Assembly (NCBI RefSeq): GCF_001949145.1
Contig: NW_019091428.1
Location: 908,622 to 965,067 of the forward strand
DNA: 56,446 nt
Direction: 5' to 3'
DNA from: Acanthaster planci
Lineage: Eukaryota > Echinodermata > Asteroidea > Valvatida > Acanthasteridae
Position numbers and translations under genes: made by a program. This document shows, one piece after another, positions 1-11,400 of the stretch. Position 1 is the stretch's first letter. Every line of letters starts with the position of its first letter. The notes beneath the pieces are model-generated. The model worked only from the letters and a program-made list of their open reading frames with translations, was not told the DNA's origin and made no database searches.

Positions 1-2283
1 GCCATCAGGATCCCGTCAGGATCAATAACACAGTTCCATTCTTGACAGTCCTGTATGAAAAAAAAAGAGGAAAAAAGTCTTTCCGGGCTCCTGTAATGAT
101 CGGTATAAGTGTACAGTAGCCTTTCCCCCCCCCGCCGTTATGTGCCCTATCGCCAAAAATGTAATATATAGGTAATGAACGATTTGCAAGCCTCATCCTT
201 CATAGTGACAACTTCAATTTGTTTCTCTGGTTGTGTGAAATCGTTTCATTGACACCTTTGAATGTGAGATGCTACTCTGTCATCCTCACTGCCACAGGCA
301 TGTAATATTCTTTTCAACTGAAAGTGTACAGTCGTTGAGAACTTGAAAAGAATAAACATTTAAAAAGTACCCCCAAAAAAGGACAGAAACGGGCAGTACC
401 ATGAAAATCAAATCAAACTAGAGGCTATTTTTTCTTTTTTTCAGTCTCAGCTTCTTTTCACTCCTGGCCTTACCCGGGTCACCAGAATCGATGCCAAATG
501 AAAATACAGACAACACCTGAACTTTGGCTCAACTCATAGGCAATGTAATATTACTGAAGTGAGAAAGTGAGCCGTGGCAATTTGGAAAGATTCAGCAGCG
601 GACAAGATACTATTGATACTGAAGGCAAAGCCACTGTCAAAGCCGAGATTTACCTCTTATCGTTTTTTAAACTGGACTTTCTGATAGGCTATTGCTGCGT
701 ACTCAACGTAAGTAACCTATTTTTACATGGTTATACATCCAGCTGTCTTTAAAATGTCTCTATTTCACAGGGTAAATGAAGCACTACCTTAATTGTAATA
801 TTTAACATTTTGGGCATCCTTAAATGCCTCTTCGTTGATGCGGGGGAGGGGGGAGGGCTGGAAAGAAAAAAAGACATTGAAATAGAGGAGACAGGTGTTG
901 CATGTCAAATTGTCTCCTGGCACGCTCCGAATGCCCGGTTTTGGAATTCAATATTGACACAATTGGGACATTGAACCTCAGATGCATCAGTAACTGATGC
1001 CTGAAGTTAAAGTTGCAATGCGCGTGTCTCTCTTTAAAAAAAAGAAAAATTCCTTCATACATGTATGTTATCTTGGTTGCTTGAATCCTGCCGTGGATGG
1101 GTGTGGTTCGTTGGACCCAGTTAATGCAGGATTGGTATTGATTTGAGGATAATATTGGACATCACAGGAGCACGAGTGGAACACAGAATTAATGTACACG
1201 TAGTGCGTGTGTATTCCGTGTACCATGAAGGTATATACTCGACACAGACGAACTACATTCAAGCGTGATAACGAATTTATCTTCAGTGCGCCACCTGAGC
1301 ATTTTGTTTGTTGTAGAAAAATATCACAACGCATTGCATTAGAATTTGAGATGAACCGTTCAATACGTTTACATGTATATGTTTTATGTCGCACTGTTTG
1401 TTGCCGTGAACTGACCAGTCAGAATTCAGAATTCAAGTTTGCTTGAAGATAATGACTTATAAAACATTGAAGGAAAGTAATGATGAGTAGTTAGTAGTCA
1501 GACGAACCTCTGTCGTTGCTCAAGATGCCACTGTGCCAATGACATACTTAACCCCGTTGCCCAGTTGCCTGTAATTGACAGTCCAGACTCCATTGGCAAT
1601 TCAATTTGATCTCCAAGTCTTTCCTGTGAGGACAAGAGAGGAGAGAGACAGAACAAAAAAGAAAAAGGTTGGTCAGTAGAGTCCACCACGTCATGCATTG
1701 GCAGCCAAGAGGTTGATTTCCAGATGTGACCGAAGCTGGTCCGTGTGCACTTCAAGCTGTGATGTGTAGGGACACTTCAGGAGTTAAAAGATTGGATCTA
1801 GTTCAGGGTGTTTGTGTGTGAAGCTGCAACTCATTGTAAACACCATGGTAATCTTTGCAGAGCTTGGTTTTGTTTGTGAATGCTTCTTGTTCCCGATACG
1901 GAGTTGGATAGGGGCTCACTGGTTCATGAACAATTCAAGTCAGTGTTGAAGTGCTGCGGTGGAGTTTGAGGATAAGCGTGTTCAACTTTATTGAAATTTG
2001 CTGGAAAGAAATCAGCTGCCAACCCTTGAATTGTTCTTCAGAGCGATGCCTTCTTGTGATTGTTTTTGTGAATTCCTTCAATGTGTCAGCATTGTGTAAG
2101 TGGAATTCAAACCCAGAGTTGAAATCCCCGTCGGTAGATTAAAATACTGGTTGTCTTCCTCTCAGTGTGAAGCAATGAAGGATTCGCGCACACCTGCATT
2201 GATTTTCTTAGCTTGTTTTCCTTTTCTTCCAAAGCTGAACTTCATTCAGTGATGCTCAAACTTTGCGTTGTTTTTCTTGGCAG
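1..2283. other. intron / upstream sequence, no exon seen
   Basis: Runs into the acceptor of exon 1. No open frame here resembles the human exon 42 product (LTEITHVSQALLEVEQLL type), so the preceding exon lies outside the window. AT-rich, with short homopolymer runs (C-run at 125, GGGGGAGG near 845). Nothing else recognised. Confidence 0.7.
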
Positions 2284-2456
2284 GTGATCCAGGAAGCCCT
2301 CGACGACCTACGACCCGAGGTTGACCTCTTGCAGACCCGTCAGCATGACCTCCTGGTCACTGCCAGCGAGAGAGAACGTACTGCAATCTTGGAGGTGATG
2401 GAGCCGGCCGGTCAAGACTGGGACAGAGTCAACAGAGAGTACCGGGATAGGCATGG
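2284..2456 (+). CDS. DMD: exon 1 of window (human exon 43 equivalent)
   Basis: Acceptor is TTGGCAG before 2284 and donor is GTAGGT at 2457. It starts in phase 0 and ends with 2 nt of a codon. Encodes residues 1-58, the later helices of a spectrin repeat (human R16), ending [15 protein letters not shown], which aligns to human QWEKVNKMYKDRQG. The length of 173 nt equals human exon 43 (recalled from memory). This is the first exon visible; the preceding exon is beyond the window. Confidence 0.92.
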
Positions 2457-5400
2457 GTAGGTTGGGAGGCAACCCGTCATTAAAGGGAAAATTCAAGGAC
2501 AGACCATTTCTTAACCACTAGCCCATTTTCCCTTGTAACTTGGGCACAAAAGATACCCTGTGTATCAGGCAAAAGTGAGGAGTGGTTGAACAGTAGCTGT
2601 CGCTCGAACATGCCAAAAGCTCTTTTGAATTCCCTGCTATTTACACCTCATCTATGTCAAAATTGCCCTGCATTTTCAAAGAACTAGAGTTGTGAAAATA
2701 ACCAACAAGATACCGTAAACTAAAAAGTGATGCATGTGGGAAAGTTTTATTCAAAAACGCTCTGGAAGACTGTACTTGAATCTTATTTTATTGCATGTTT
2801 GTGTTGATATAAACCAGCTTCAGTCAAGTTTTGATACTTGAGAGGAAAATGAATAGTTACATTTTTAACTGCCGAGGTGCAAGAATTTGAGGCACTCAAT
2901 TTAATTTGGTTCTTACGTTTTCACTGCGGAGATGCTAGAATTGGAGGCAGTCAGTTCGGTAGTTACAAACAAACCGAATTACTTGAGACAAGGGAAGTAA
3001 TCAGACTCGTTTTGTGGGATACTGTCATATTTAGAGTCTCAGTCTACTCTCATGTAGATTGTTACACTGTGTGCTTTCTACAAGTCTTGCACTGAGTTGA
3101 TTGTGCATTATCTACCATGGTTTTCTGATTGGCTTGCATTGTCTCCTACTCGCGCCCATGCAGGCGGTTTGAGTTGTGCCTTGAGCAGTGGCGGAAGTTC
3201 CACTGCGACATGAGGGATCTGGGCCAGTGGCTGAACCAAGCTGAGAAGATCGTCCAGGACTGTCGCAACTCCTCCGGCCGTCTGGACATCAACAAGGCCC
3301 GCACCCGACAACTGGTAGGCCTCAAACCAAGTCATTGAATAACCCTAACAGTCCTCCGTCCTCCAACAGGTGAAGGATTGAGGAGTGTTAGGGTTAGACT
3401 CAGATTCTGGTCACTGAAATTCTGTTGGACACTGCCCCCGTCATTGTTGAACTTGCAGACCCTTTCTCCTTCTTTTATTCAAGTTTTTAGTAAACACTTT
3501 TTTGAAATCTGTACACAGCCCTTTAGAGAAAGACTAGTTCTGGGTCTTAATCGGATATGGCAGTTTGTGAAAATGTGGGAGGTTTATTGTTCATTAAAAA
3601 CGTCTTGACACTAGAGAAGCTTCACCCAAGATTCACAAAGCAGTGAATTCAAAGTGGTGAAAGAAAGTGTAAGTATGTTGGCGAATATCTATAGAAATGT
3701 CAAATTAGCTTTGATCCCCTTGTGAAAATATTACTGAAATAGGTATAATCAGGGATGCATATTCTTCTGCAGCTGTAGGACTTCAGGCTTTATCCGTGTA
3801 ATTCAGAAATGTTTGGCAATGGGCATGTTATGTTCACTTGCCATCAATTTCCCACAAACTTGTCAGGGATCAAAACCCTGTGTGGACATCCAAAGACTAT
3901 CACCAGCTACTCACGCGAATTTTTTATGGCTCTTAGAAAATGTTTTGCCTTGATTTCCCCGTTATTTCTCTTCGACAGAGTCTGGAGGAAGGCATCGCTA
4001 ACCATCAAAGCATGGTCAGCTCGCTTAATAACAACGGTGAGACCATCATTGCCCAGACCTCCACCCCGGACGGCGGCATGATGAAGGACAAGCTGGACCG
4101 GCTCAACGCCCGCTGGCGGTCAGTCTGCACAGAGGTCACGTCGTGGAAGGAGAGGTGGGTGCTAGAACAAGGTGACCCGTGGTGGTCCTCAGAATGCTGT
4201 AGGCTGTTCACAGGGTGGGCAGCCGCGTCCTACATCATGGGTCTTGGATCTAGGTCTTCGGTCGTTGCCAAACATGGGCACAGGTTGACCATAGATGTGG
4301 GGAAAGTGCTGGAAGCCCATTTTGGAATGGTCCAAGAGTGAGGTTTGAGGGGTGTCAAAGTCATATCGATCTCATTTGTGTAGAAATGTTTGTTCAGCGG
4401 TGAGAATCTGTTCTTGACTTTGCCATTAGTTGCCGCAGTTTGTTGTTGTTCGTTGGTGTTATCTTCAAACCTCAGCTGCCAATTAAAAAGTGGGGACAAA
4501 GGAATGCTCTCAGTTTTTGTCCAGGGATAATTCTGCAAGATCTTTACTTAATATCTTAGACTGTCAGCCCAGTTGATTATGTATCTTTTAAGTTGCGACA
4601 TTAATCTGAAAGTAATCACGCAAATCTGTGAATCTCCATTGAAAATGCGAAGAGATCCTCGTTTTTTTTGCAAGGACAGTAACAGATCTGGTGATGATGA
4701 GAATAGTTCTGTTGATTATGACACATTCTTGACATTGATACCCCTTCCAGTGACAAAGGAGCGGCCGATTACGGAGTGTTTTAATCACACTTTTTCAATC
4801 AATGACTTTGCTATCAATCACTTGCTTGTAATCAGCAAAATACTGTACAGAATTTCACACTCGGAACAATTCTGCATTGCAAAGATAATAATGAAAGACT
4901 CAATCCAGCTTTGTCAAACTGCCAGAAGACTCGACCGGTGTCCGATCCCTCGCTACTCCGATCAGCCTTTCCCTGTAGGTGTTGATTACAGGAAGCAGAG
5001 GAGCCTCATCTGTGGAAGGCAAACCCAGGGGCCCATCTTATGGAAATTCTCGCAGAAAAAAGCCACTTTGCTTGGCTTATACTTTGGGCATGAATCTGTT
5101 TGGCTGATCAGGGGTGCTTGACAAATTTCAGTTGGGTGGATTTGACTCAGTGTATGAGTACGTTTCCCGAAAAGGGGGGAAAAAAGACCCAAGGATATTC
5201 CATTTGAAATTTAATTACAGCCTGAAAATAACTTGCTGGAAGGACTCGGCCATTTCATAAAAAAAGTAGCAACACCAGTTTTACCTGTTGCATTTTTTTT
5301 TAAACAAGACGGATTGAAGTAGTAAATGAAACCTTTGTTGCTTGACATGCCATTCACTTCACTTGGTTGTTGTACACAAGTTGGCATCAGTTGCCATTGC

Positions 5401-8400
5401 AGCAAATAGTAGGAGCGGGTTAGCGTAGCGGTTCTTTCCTCGCTTTGCACCAATGAGGCCGGGGTTCCATACTCGCTCTGGCAGGTTTTCTCCAGGTACT
5501 CCAGTTTCCTCCTGCCTCTAAAACTGGACCTTCTTCCTAAATCAATAGGGACCCCTTTGGAAATATGTCGCAAAACTTTCATTGGCTATCCCTGGTTTTA
5601 CCTTAATTGTGAGGTAATACCGAATTAATCCAATCCAATCCAATCCAATAGTGGGTGTCTATATAACATATTTGCCAACACCAGCAAAGACTAGCTAGCT
5701 GCACTGCTCTAAGTTACACAACTGTGAATTCCTAGTGGCTGCCCACAGTCAAAAGACATTTTTCCCCTCCCTGCAGGTTCCAAGATGGTGGTGAGCAGCT
5801 GGAAGCCTACCGGGAGGAGTATGAGGAGCTCCAGTCCTGGCTGGACGAGTGCCAAGGCTTGATGGAAGGTCCTCAACCAATCCCGGGCGATACCAAGTCA
5901 CTGCAGGACCTTCTGGACAAGGTCAAGGTGAGCCGTCTACCGGTACACTGAGCCTGTGGCTGCATGCCTGCTGTGATGTGATTTTTGGGGTTTTAGGGTC
6001 GAGTCCATCACAGGTCCATACAAATTCATCTTAAGACTCACAGTAGACCATATTCATGTGTCGGCCATCTTGAATTGAAAGTGAGGTTAATTTTTTTGTT
6101 TTAGGAACCTGTATGTAAAAATGACAGTAATGAAACAACAAATTCATAACTTAAGAATAGAATAATTTAAAATATGGGATAATTTTAAATTGTATCTCAA
6201 TATTTAGGCTACACAAAAAAAGGAAAGTGAGGCTTGTAACCTAAAATAGTCTGGCACCACTCCATTTCACATTACATTGAATGTGATTCAGGAAACAAGA
6301 TAAAAGGTAGCTTCCTTTTGAAGGTCTTTTGATACATGTAAGTCCATCAGAGGTTCCATAACAATTGATCCTGTTTCATCAAGTCACAATCCACTCAGAT
6401 GACCTACAGCAAAAGTATTCCTTTGTTAACGTTCAACCTGGAACTCGTCTCTCGACTTGGAAAAGAACCTTCCCGATGGACTCCACTACCACCACACAGC
6501 GTGTTTTGTACATAAGAGGGGCCATATCCACCCATATCCACTATGCTGTGGTTTTGGCAAGCTGTGAAACTATGAGTGGTTAGTGCTTCGTGGCCCCTCA
6601 ACCAAACGCTGCTCCTAGTCACTGTGACCGAGCGTTGTTATCAGTTATCCTCCCATAATTGCCCAGTTGAGGGATGCTGTTGCTTTGGTACCGGTTCACG
6701 TAGCTCAGGGGAACTTGTGGGCCTTGTTTCATGTATGGATAGCTCATTCTTAGAATGGTCTCCTTAACGAACAGGAGCGAGAGAGACAGCTGCCTGCCAG
6801 ACGAGACATCGGTAACCATGTCAACAAGTCTGGCCAGGGACTCCTCAGCAGCGGCACTCTCAGTGACAGTCTGGTGTCGGACATTACCATGGAGCTCAAA
6901 GAAGTCAATGCACAATTGCAAAAGGTTTGTTAAGCTTTGTTTTTGTTTGATTTTGTTGAGTTATGGACAGCTGAGGCCTGTTTATCATGGTGCAGACTGT
7001 CCAATGGAGTTCTGATGCTAGTTTGAACTCCACTGGGGAGTTACAGTGCTTGTGTCCATGAGCAAGGCAGTTTGCCAAAGTTGCATCTCGTTACTCAGAA
7101 GTGGATCTGACTGGATGTGCAAATAAATTTTTGTGGTAGACAAGATATTTCCAGTATTGCTCAAAATTGACCTTTTTGATGAAATCAAGTACCATGGAAT
7201 TTTGGAACCTTTGCATAGATGAGGGCTATTTTGGACACATCCCTTATTTCTTGAATCAGCTTTCAAAAAGAGGCCTATGCACTGCTGTAGTCACATTCTG
7301 TTTACATGCACACTTTCCTCTGGAGCCAGTTGAGCCCCCTGTCCACAGAGCACCATAGGAAAGCACTTACGTAAATAGAATGGCGTCATCAGTATACGGG
7401 TCTACTGGTCTACAGTGGTCCTTATAACATCTCACCTGCGTTCATGGTCCAGTACTAGCTGTGAAGCTAGTTCCAGACTAAGCCCTGTCAACCTTTTCAT
7501 ATCATTGGTCCACTCCATCGTTGGGTCGTCCTCTGCGCTATCTGCTTTGTACTACACCCAAGATCCGTTCAGCTCCCGGGGGCCACCTTTGGCAAATACC
7601 GTGCTCGAAGTCTTTCCGAGTGCTATCAGCTTACAGTCAGTATTGTTTTTTGTTGGTGGTGGTCAGGTGTCGACGTCGTTGCCCAAGTACTGCCTACAGC
7701 TTGGGGAGCGTCTCCTGAACACCCGGTCCTTCCTGGAGGAGCTGGAGGAACTGGGCAAGTGGCTGGGTGCCACCATGGACCTCCTCAAGACACAGCACGG
7801 GCCCGTCGGGTCTGTCACGTCGGATGATGGAGACGATTCCATAATTGTGGACCCCAAGGTAATGCGACGGAATCTGGGTGCATTCCTTCACACATTCATC
7901 CTGTGGGCTGGGGGGGGGATTAAATCTCTTGACCTGGGAGTTCATGCAGTGGAGAAAACACAGCATCTCAACTGATGGCATTTTAGGCACCAGAATTTAT
8001 CCCAAGTCCTGAAGGTATTTGGGATAGAAATCTTGCTAGAAGCGTCAGTGTACATCATTTATCAGCTACTTGCCTGTCAAGATCAGCGTTATCCACCAGG
8101 TGCAATATCCGGTAGGCTAAACAGCCTCGGAAGTCTGCCGTTAGCAGCTTTTTCAGGGTACAGTTGTGGTATTACATGGGACTGGTTTCTCAATTTAGGA
8201 ACTTAATTCGGCTTCTGTTGATTGCTAAGTGTAACAAAGTGACCCCGGCTTTTGGCCCAGTTGCATTTTCCCATGTTTGGGAAGGTTTAAGGTTTATCCC
8301 AAAAACTTAGGTGGTGGCTTTTTTAGAAGTCTATTTTGCTTGTCCTACTAACCCCACAGACAATGCAACAAGCCCTCAAGGCCCGGCAGGCCAACATGGA

Positions 8401-11400
8401 CAGCGTCAACCACACGGGCGACCGGCTGAAGCGGGAGGCGCGGGCCGTGGGGGCCGCTCTCCCAGAGCCCCTGCAGGACAAGCTCGACAAGCTCAACGGG
8501 GACTGGGCCAAGATCCAGTACCTGGCCGCCCGCCTCAAGCCCACCCCCGCCGAGTTAAGCGCAGAGCAGCGGAGGATCATGCAGAGAGCAGGTCAGTTCA
8601 CGTTCTGCCGAGATGTTTTTCAGAGATGAACATTTCCAGAATGACAAACTGACTTCATTGACAAGTTGAGGCTACCACTGCAATAATGCATGCCCCTATG
8701 GAAGCTACTGGCTTGTTGCTTTAGCCACCAAATGTGTGCTACCCTCAGCTGCAGCCGTTTGATTTGAATAGACTCGGCCAGTGAGGCAGTGTTCAGATCA
8801 GAAAAAGACCAAAAGACACTGGGTCAGGGGTTGTGAATTGCAGATAGCCCCCTCTGTTGGCCACAAATGCCATGTCCTCTCTGATTCATCATCAAGTGCA
8901 CTGTACTGTAGTATGAATCATTTTTATTGAAAATAAATGCAAGAATATGTGAACGTAGTCATTTTGTAAGCTGAAAAAAAAAATTCTTCTGGTTAAGATT
9001 CACGTGAGAAATGAAAATACGGCCTGTTATGAATAGTTTACACAGTTTACTGTGCCTTGTAAATGCTACAACTATAATTCCTAATTGAATTTCCTGCGTG
9101 ACTGTCTTTCTTGGTTTGTCCAACTTCCCGCTCAAGCTGGGAAAAGGGGAAAGTGTCTCATGACCCTCAATGAGGCATTGAGGTCATCTGCATATTTACC
9201 CACGTAAAACATGCATGTCTAGTGATGATCATGTGCAAACAGGAGGCGTTGAACCGCATGTGATTCACAGTCAGCGTAGATTAATCATCTTCACTCGTAC
9301 GTAATCAGCAAGTTTTGGGATTGTTTCGTTAAGCAGTGTGTTCCTCCGGATACGGTAGCGCAATGAGATCCCCAGCGCTGGCTGCTCTAAGGAGAGTCTT
9401 GCCCGTCCAACATGGCCGCCCTGTTTCAGTTGTTTAAAGTCCATTCCTTGTTGGTTTTCCCCGTAGTAATAACGGAGACGTCCACCGTGACCACGCGAGC
9501 CGAAGTCCAGCGGTCGGCGATGGAGACAGCGGTGGTGGAAACCACTTCCCCGTGGCCTGACTTTGACAGGGTCGTCGCAGAGCTGCGTGATTGGTTGACA
9601 CTGTTGGAGCGGATGTTGCGACTGCAGACGGTTACCGTCGGCGACCTGGAGGAAATGGAGGAGATGATAGCCAAACAGAAGGTAAGACTGTTTCCTTCAA
9701 ATTTGGGTTTTATCAGATGCTTCATGAATATTCATTTGGTGAGGGGTCAAAGGCCAAACCACAGCTTCATTTCCCCTGGCTAACATTAACATTAATAGCC
9801 AGTAAATTCATCAAGCTCTTTTCCCTGCCTGGTCGCAGAACTTGTTCCAAACTACCAACTAGTTGAGGTTGACAAAGAAATATCAAAAGTAGATCCATTA
9901 TTGTGAAAAATCATTTAAAAATCAGAGAGTAGGATGTGACTACTCTGGTTACATTAATGCTGTTTGGGGGAAATGTCATGTATTCCATTCACACCCCATG
10001 GCATCGGAATAGCCAAACAGTTCATTTTTAGTTGCAGCTCTACCCCTTCTACAGTTAGTCAGCAGTCTTTACTTTGGAAACTGTGTTCTGAGCGATGTTA
10101 GTCTGAGCCTCCGCTCCACGGCTAGTTGACTTTTTTTTGTATTTTATTTTGATCCTCGTCATCAAGGCGACCGTGCTCCAATTTCAGTTCGGATTTTGGT
10201 TTGGCCTGCCCAGAATCAGCATTGGCTGTGTGACCTTTTCATTTTGGCAGACGTGGTTGGCATTTGGTTTGGCAGACTTTTGAGGGATTTCTGTTCTGTG
10301 CGTGGTTCTTTTGCAATCGGTTTACGCTGCTGTACATTAAGATGGTTACTTTAATGTTGATGTAATACTACCTTTTTCAGTATTAACCAGTCTGAATAAA
10401 TTTGACGATCATAAATCTCATTTTTTGCGAGATGGAAGAGATTAAATTGTCCAATCCAGACATTCTCCATCTCAGCCAGGGCATTTCTACTGAGATCGAA
10501 AACAGCTTTACGGACCGAAAGTAAGCACACACCAGTGATTTCCTGCTTGGGTGCTCTCGGATCTTGTTCAGTTCAAATTTGGGACCAGTTAAGAGTCTTG
10601 CTCAAGCTTGTATCCCCATAGCTCCTTCCTGTTATGCTCGGCGAAAAGGTCCTGCTTGTAAATATAGATCTTACATACCTGTTTTGGACCCGAGATAATG
10701 ATCTTGGGACCAATTTATTTTGCACGGCAAACGAACCCTGCCAGAGGGAGCCGAAAATAGATCCAATGACGGGTTGTTTGCCGAAGAAAAAAAAGGCTCC
10801 ACGGAGAAGAGAAGGTGTGCATGTGCTAGTACATGCAGGTCTCACGGTTTTTACCATCAACTGTGAAAGAAGGAAGGACTTACATAGACATCAGGTTGGA
10901 TGGGCGGACTGAACAACTGATGCAGTATGTACGTGCACAGTTGTATGCGGGCAGAACTGAATATTTAACCGTGGATTTTTTAAGACCTGCTAGTTTGGGT
11001 TTTGGGGTTGATCCAATCTGACGATCATCATTCAAAGCCATTTCCGAGGCGGCATCATGCTTTTGTGCACTTTGCACTTGTTCTGTGATCCACACATGTA
11101 GTTTGGGAACTCACCTACGAGCATTTACATGAAAGCAGTATTGAGTAGGAGATGCGTGCGGGTGTGATTCACCTCAGTTATAAAAATCAGGATGGCTCAA
11201 TTAGCCGAAAAACAAATGTGACTTGCTGTAAAATGTGACCTACAGAACTTTAATTCCTCCCCTCCAACCCCCCTGACAAAACAAAAAACAAAAAGAGAAT
11301 TGATCAGTGTGCGTAAATACCTGGATTTGCAATGAACTCGGTCTTCCAGATGTTCACATTGTTGATTCACATTTCCTCTCTCTGGTTTATAAACATCAAG

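Larger units (their letters stand above)
2457..9466. other. introns between human exon 43-51 equivalents
   Basis: Seven introns: 2457-3163, 3315-3978, 4155-5776, 5928-6774, 6925-7666, 7859-8359 and 8592-9466. They hold a 57-bp palindromic element (3340-3396), a tRNA-derived SINE with a pentamer tail (5411-5650), and an open stretch at 4573-5121 that I consider chance. No other gene recognised. Confidence 0.7.

Noticed and set aside
1498-1755. Minus-strand open frame with GDQIELPMESGLSITGNW
   Set aside because: Looks protein-like for a short stretch, but has no splice signals, no partner exons and no known family.
4573-5121. 182-codon open frame in the intron between human exon 45 and 46 equivalents
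   Set aside because: AT-rich codons, no domain or splice logic, and no similarity to the gene. A chance open frame of this size is expected in 56 kb.
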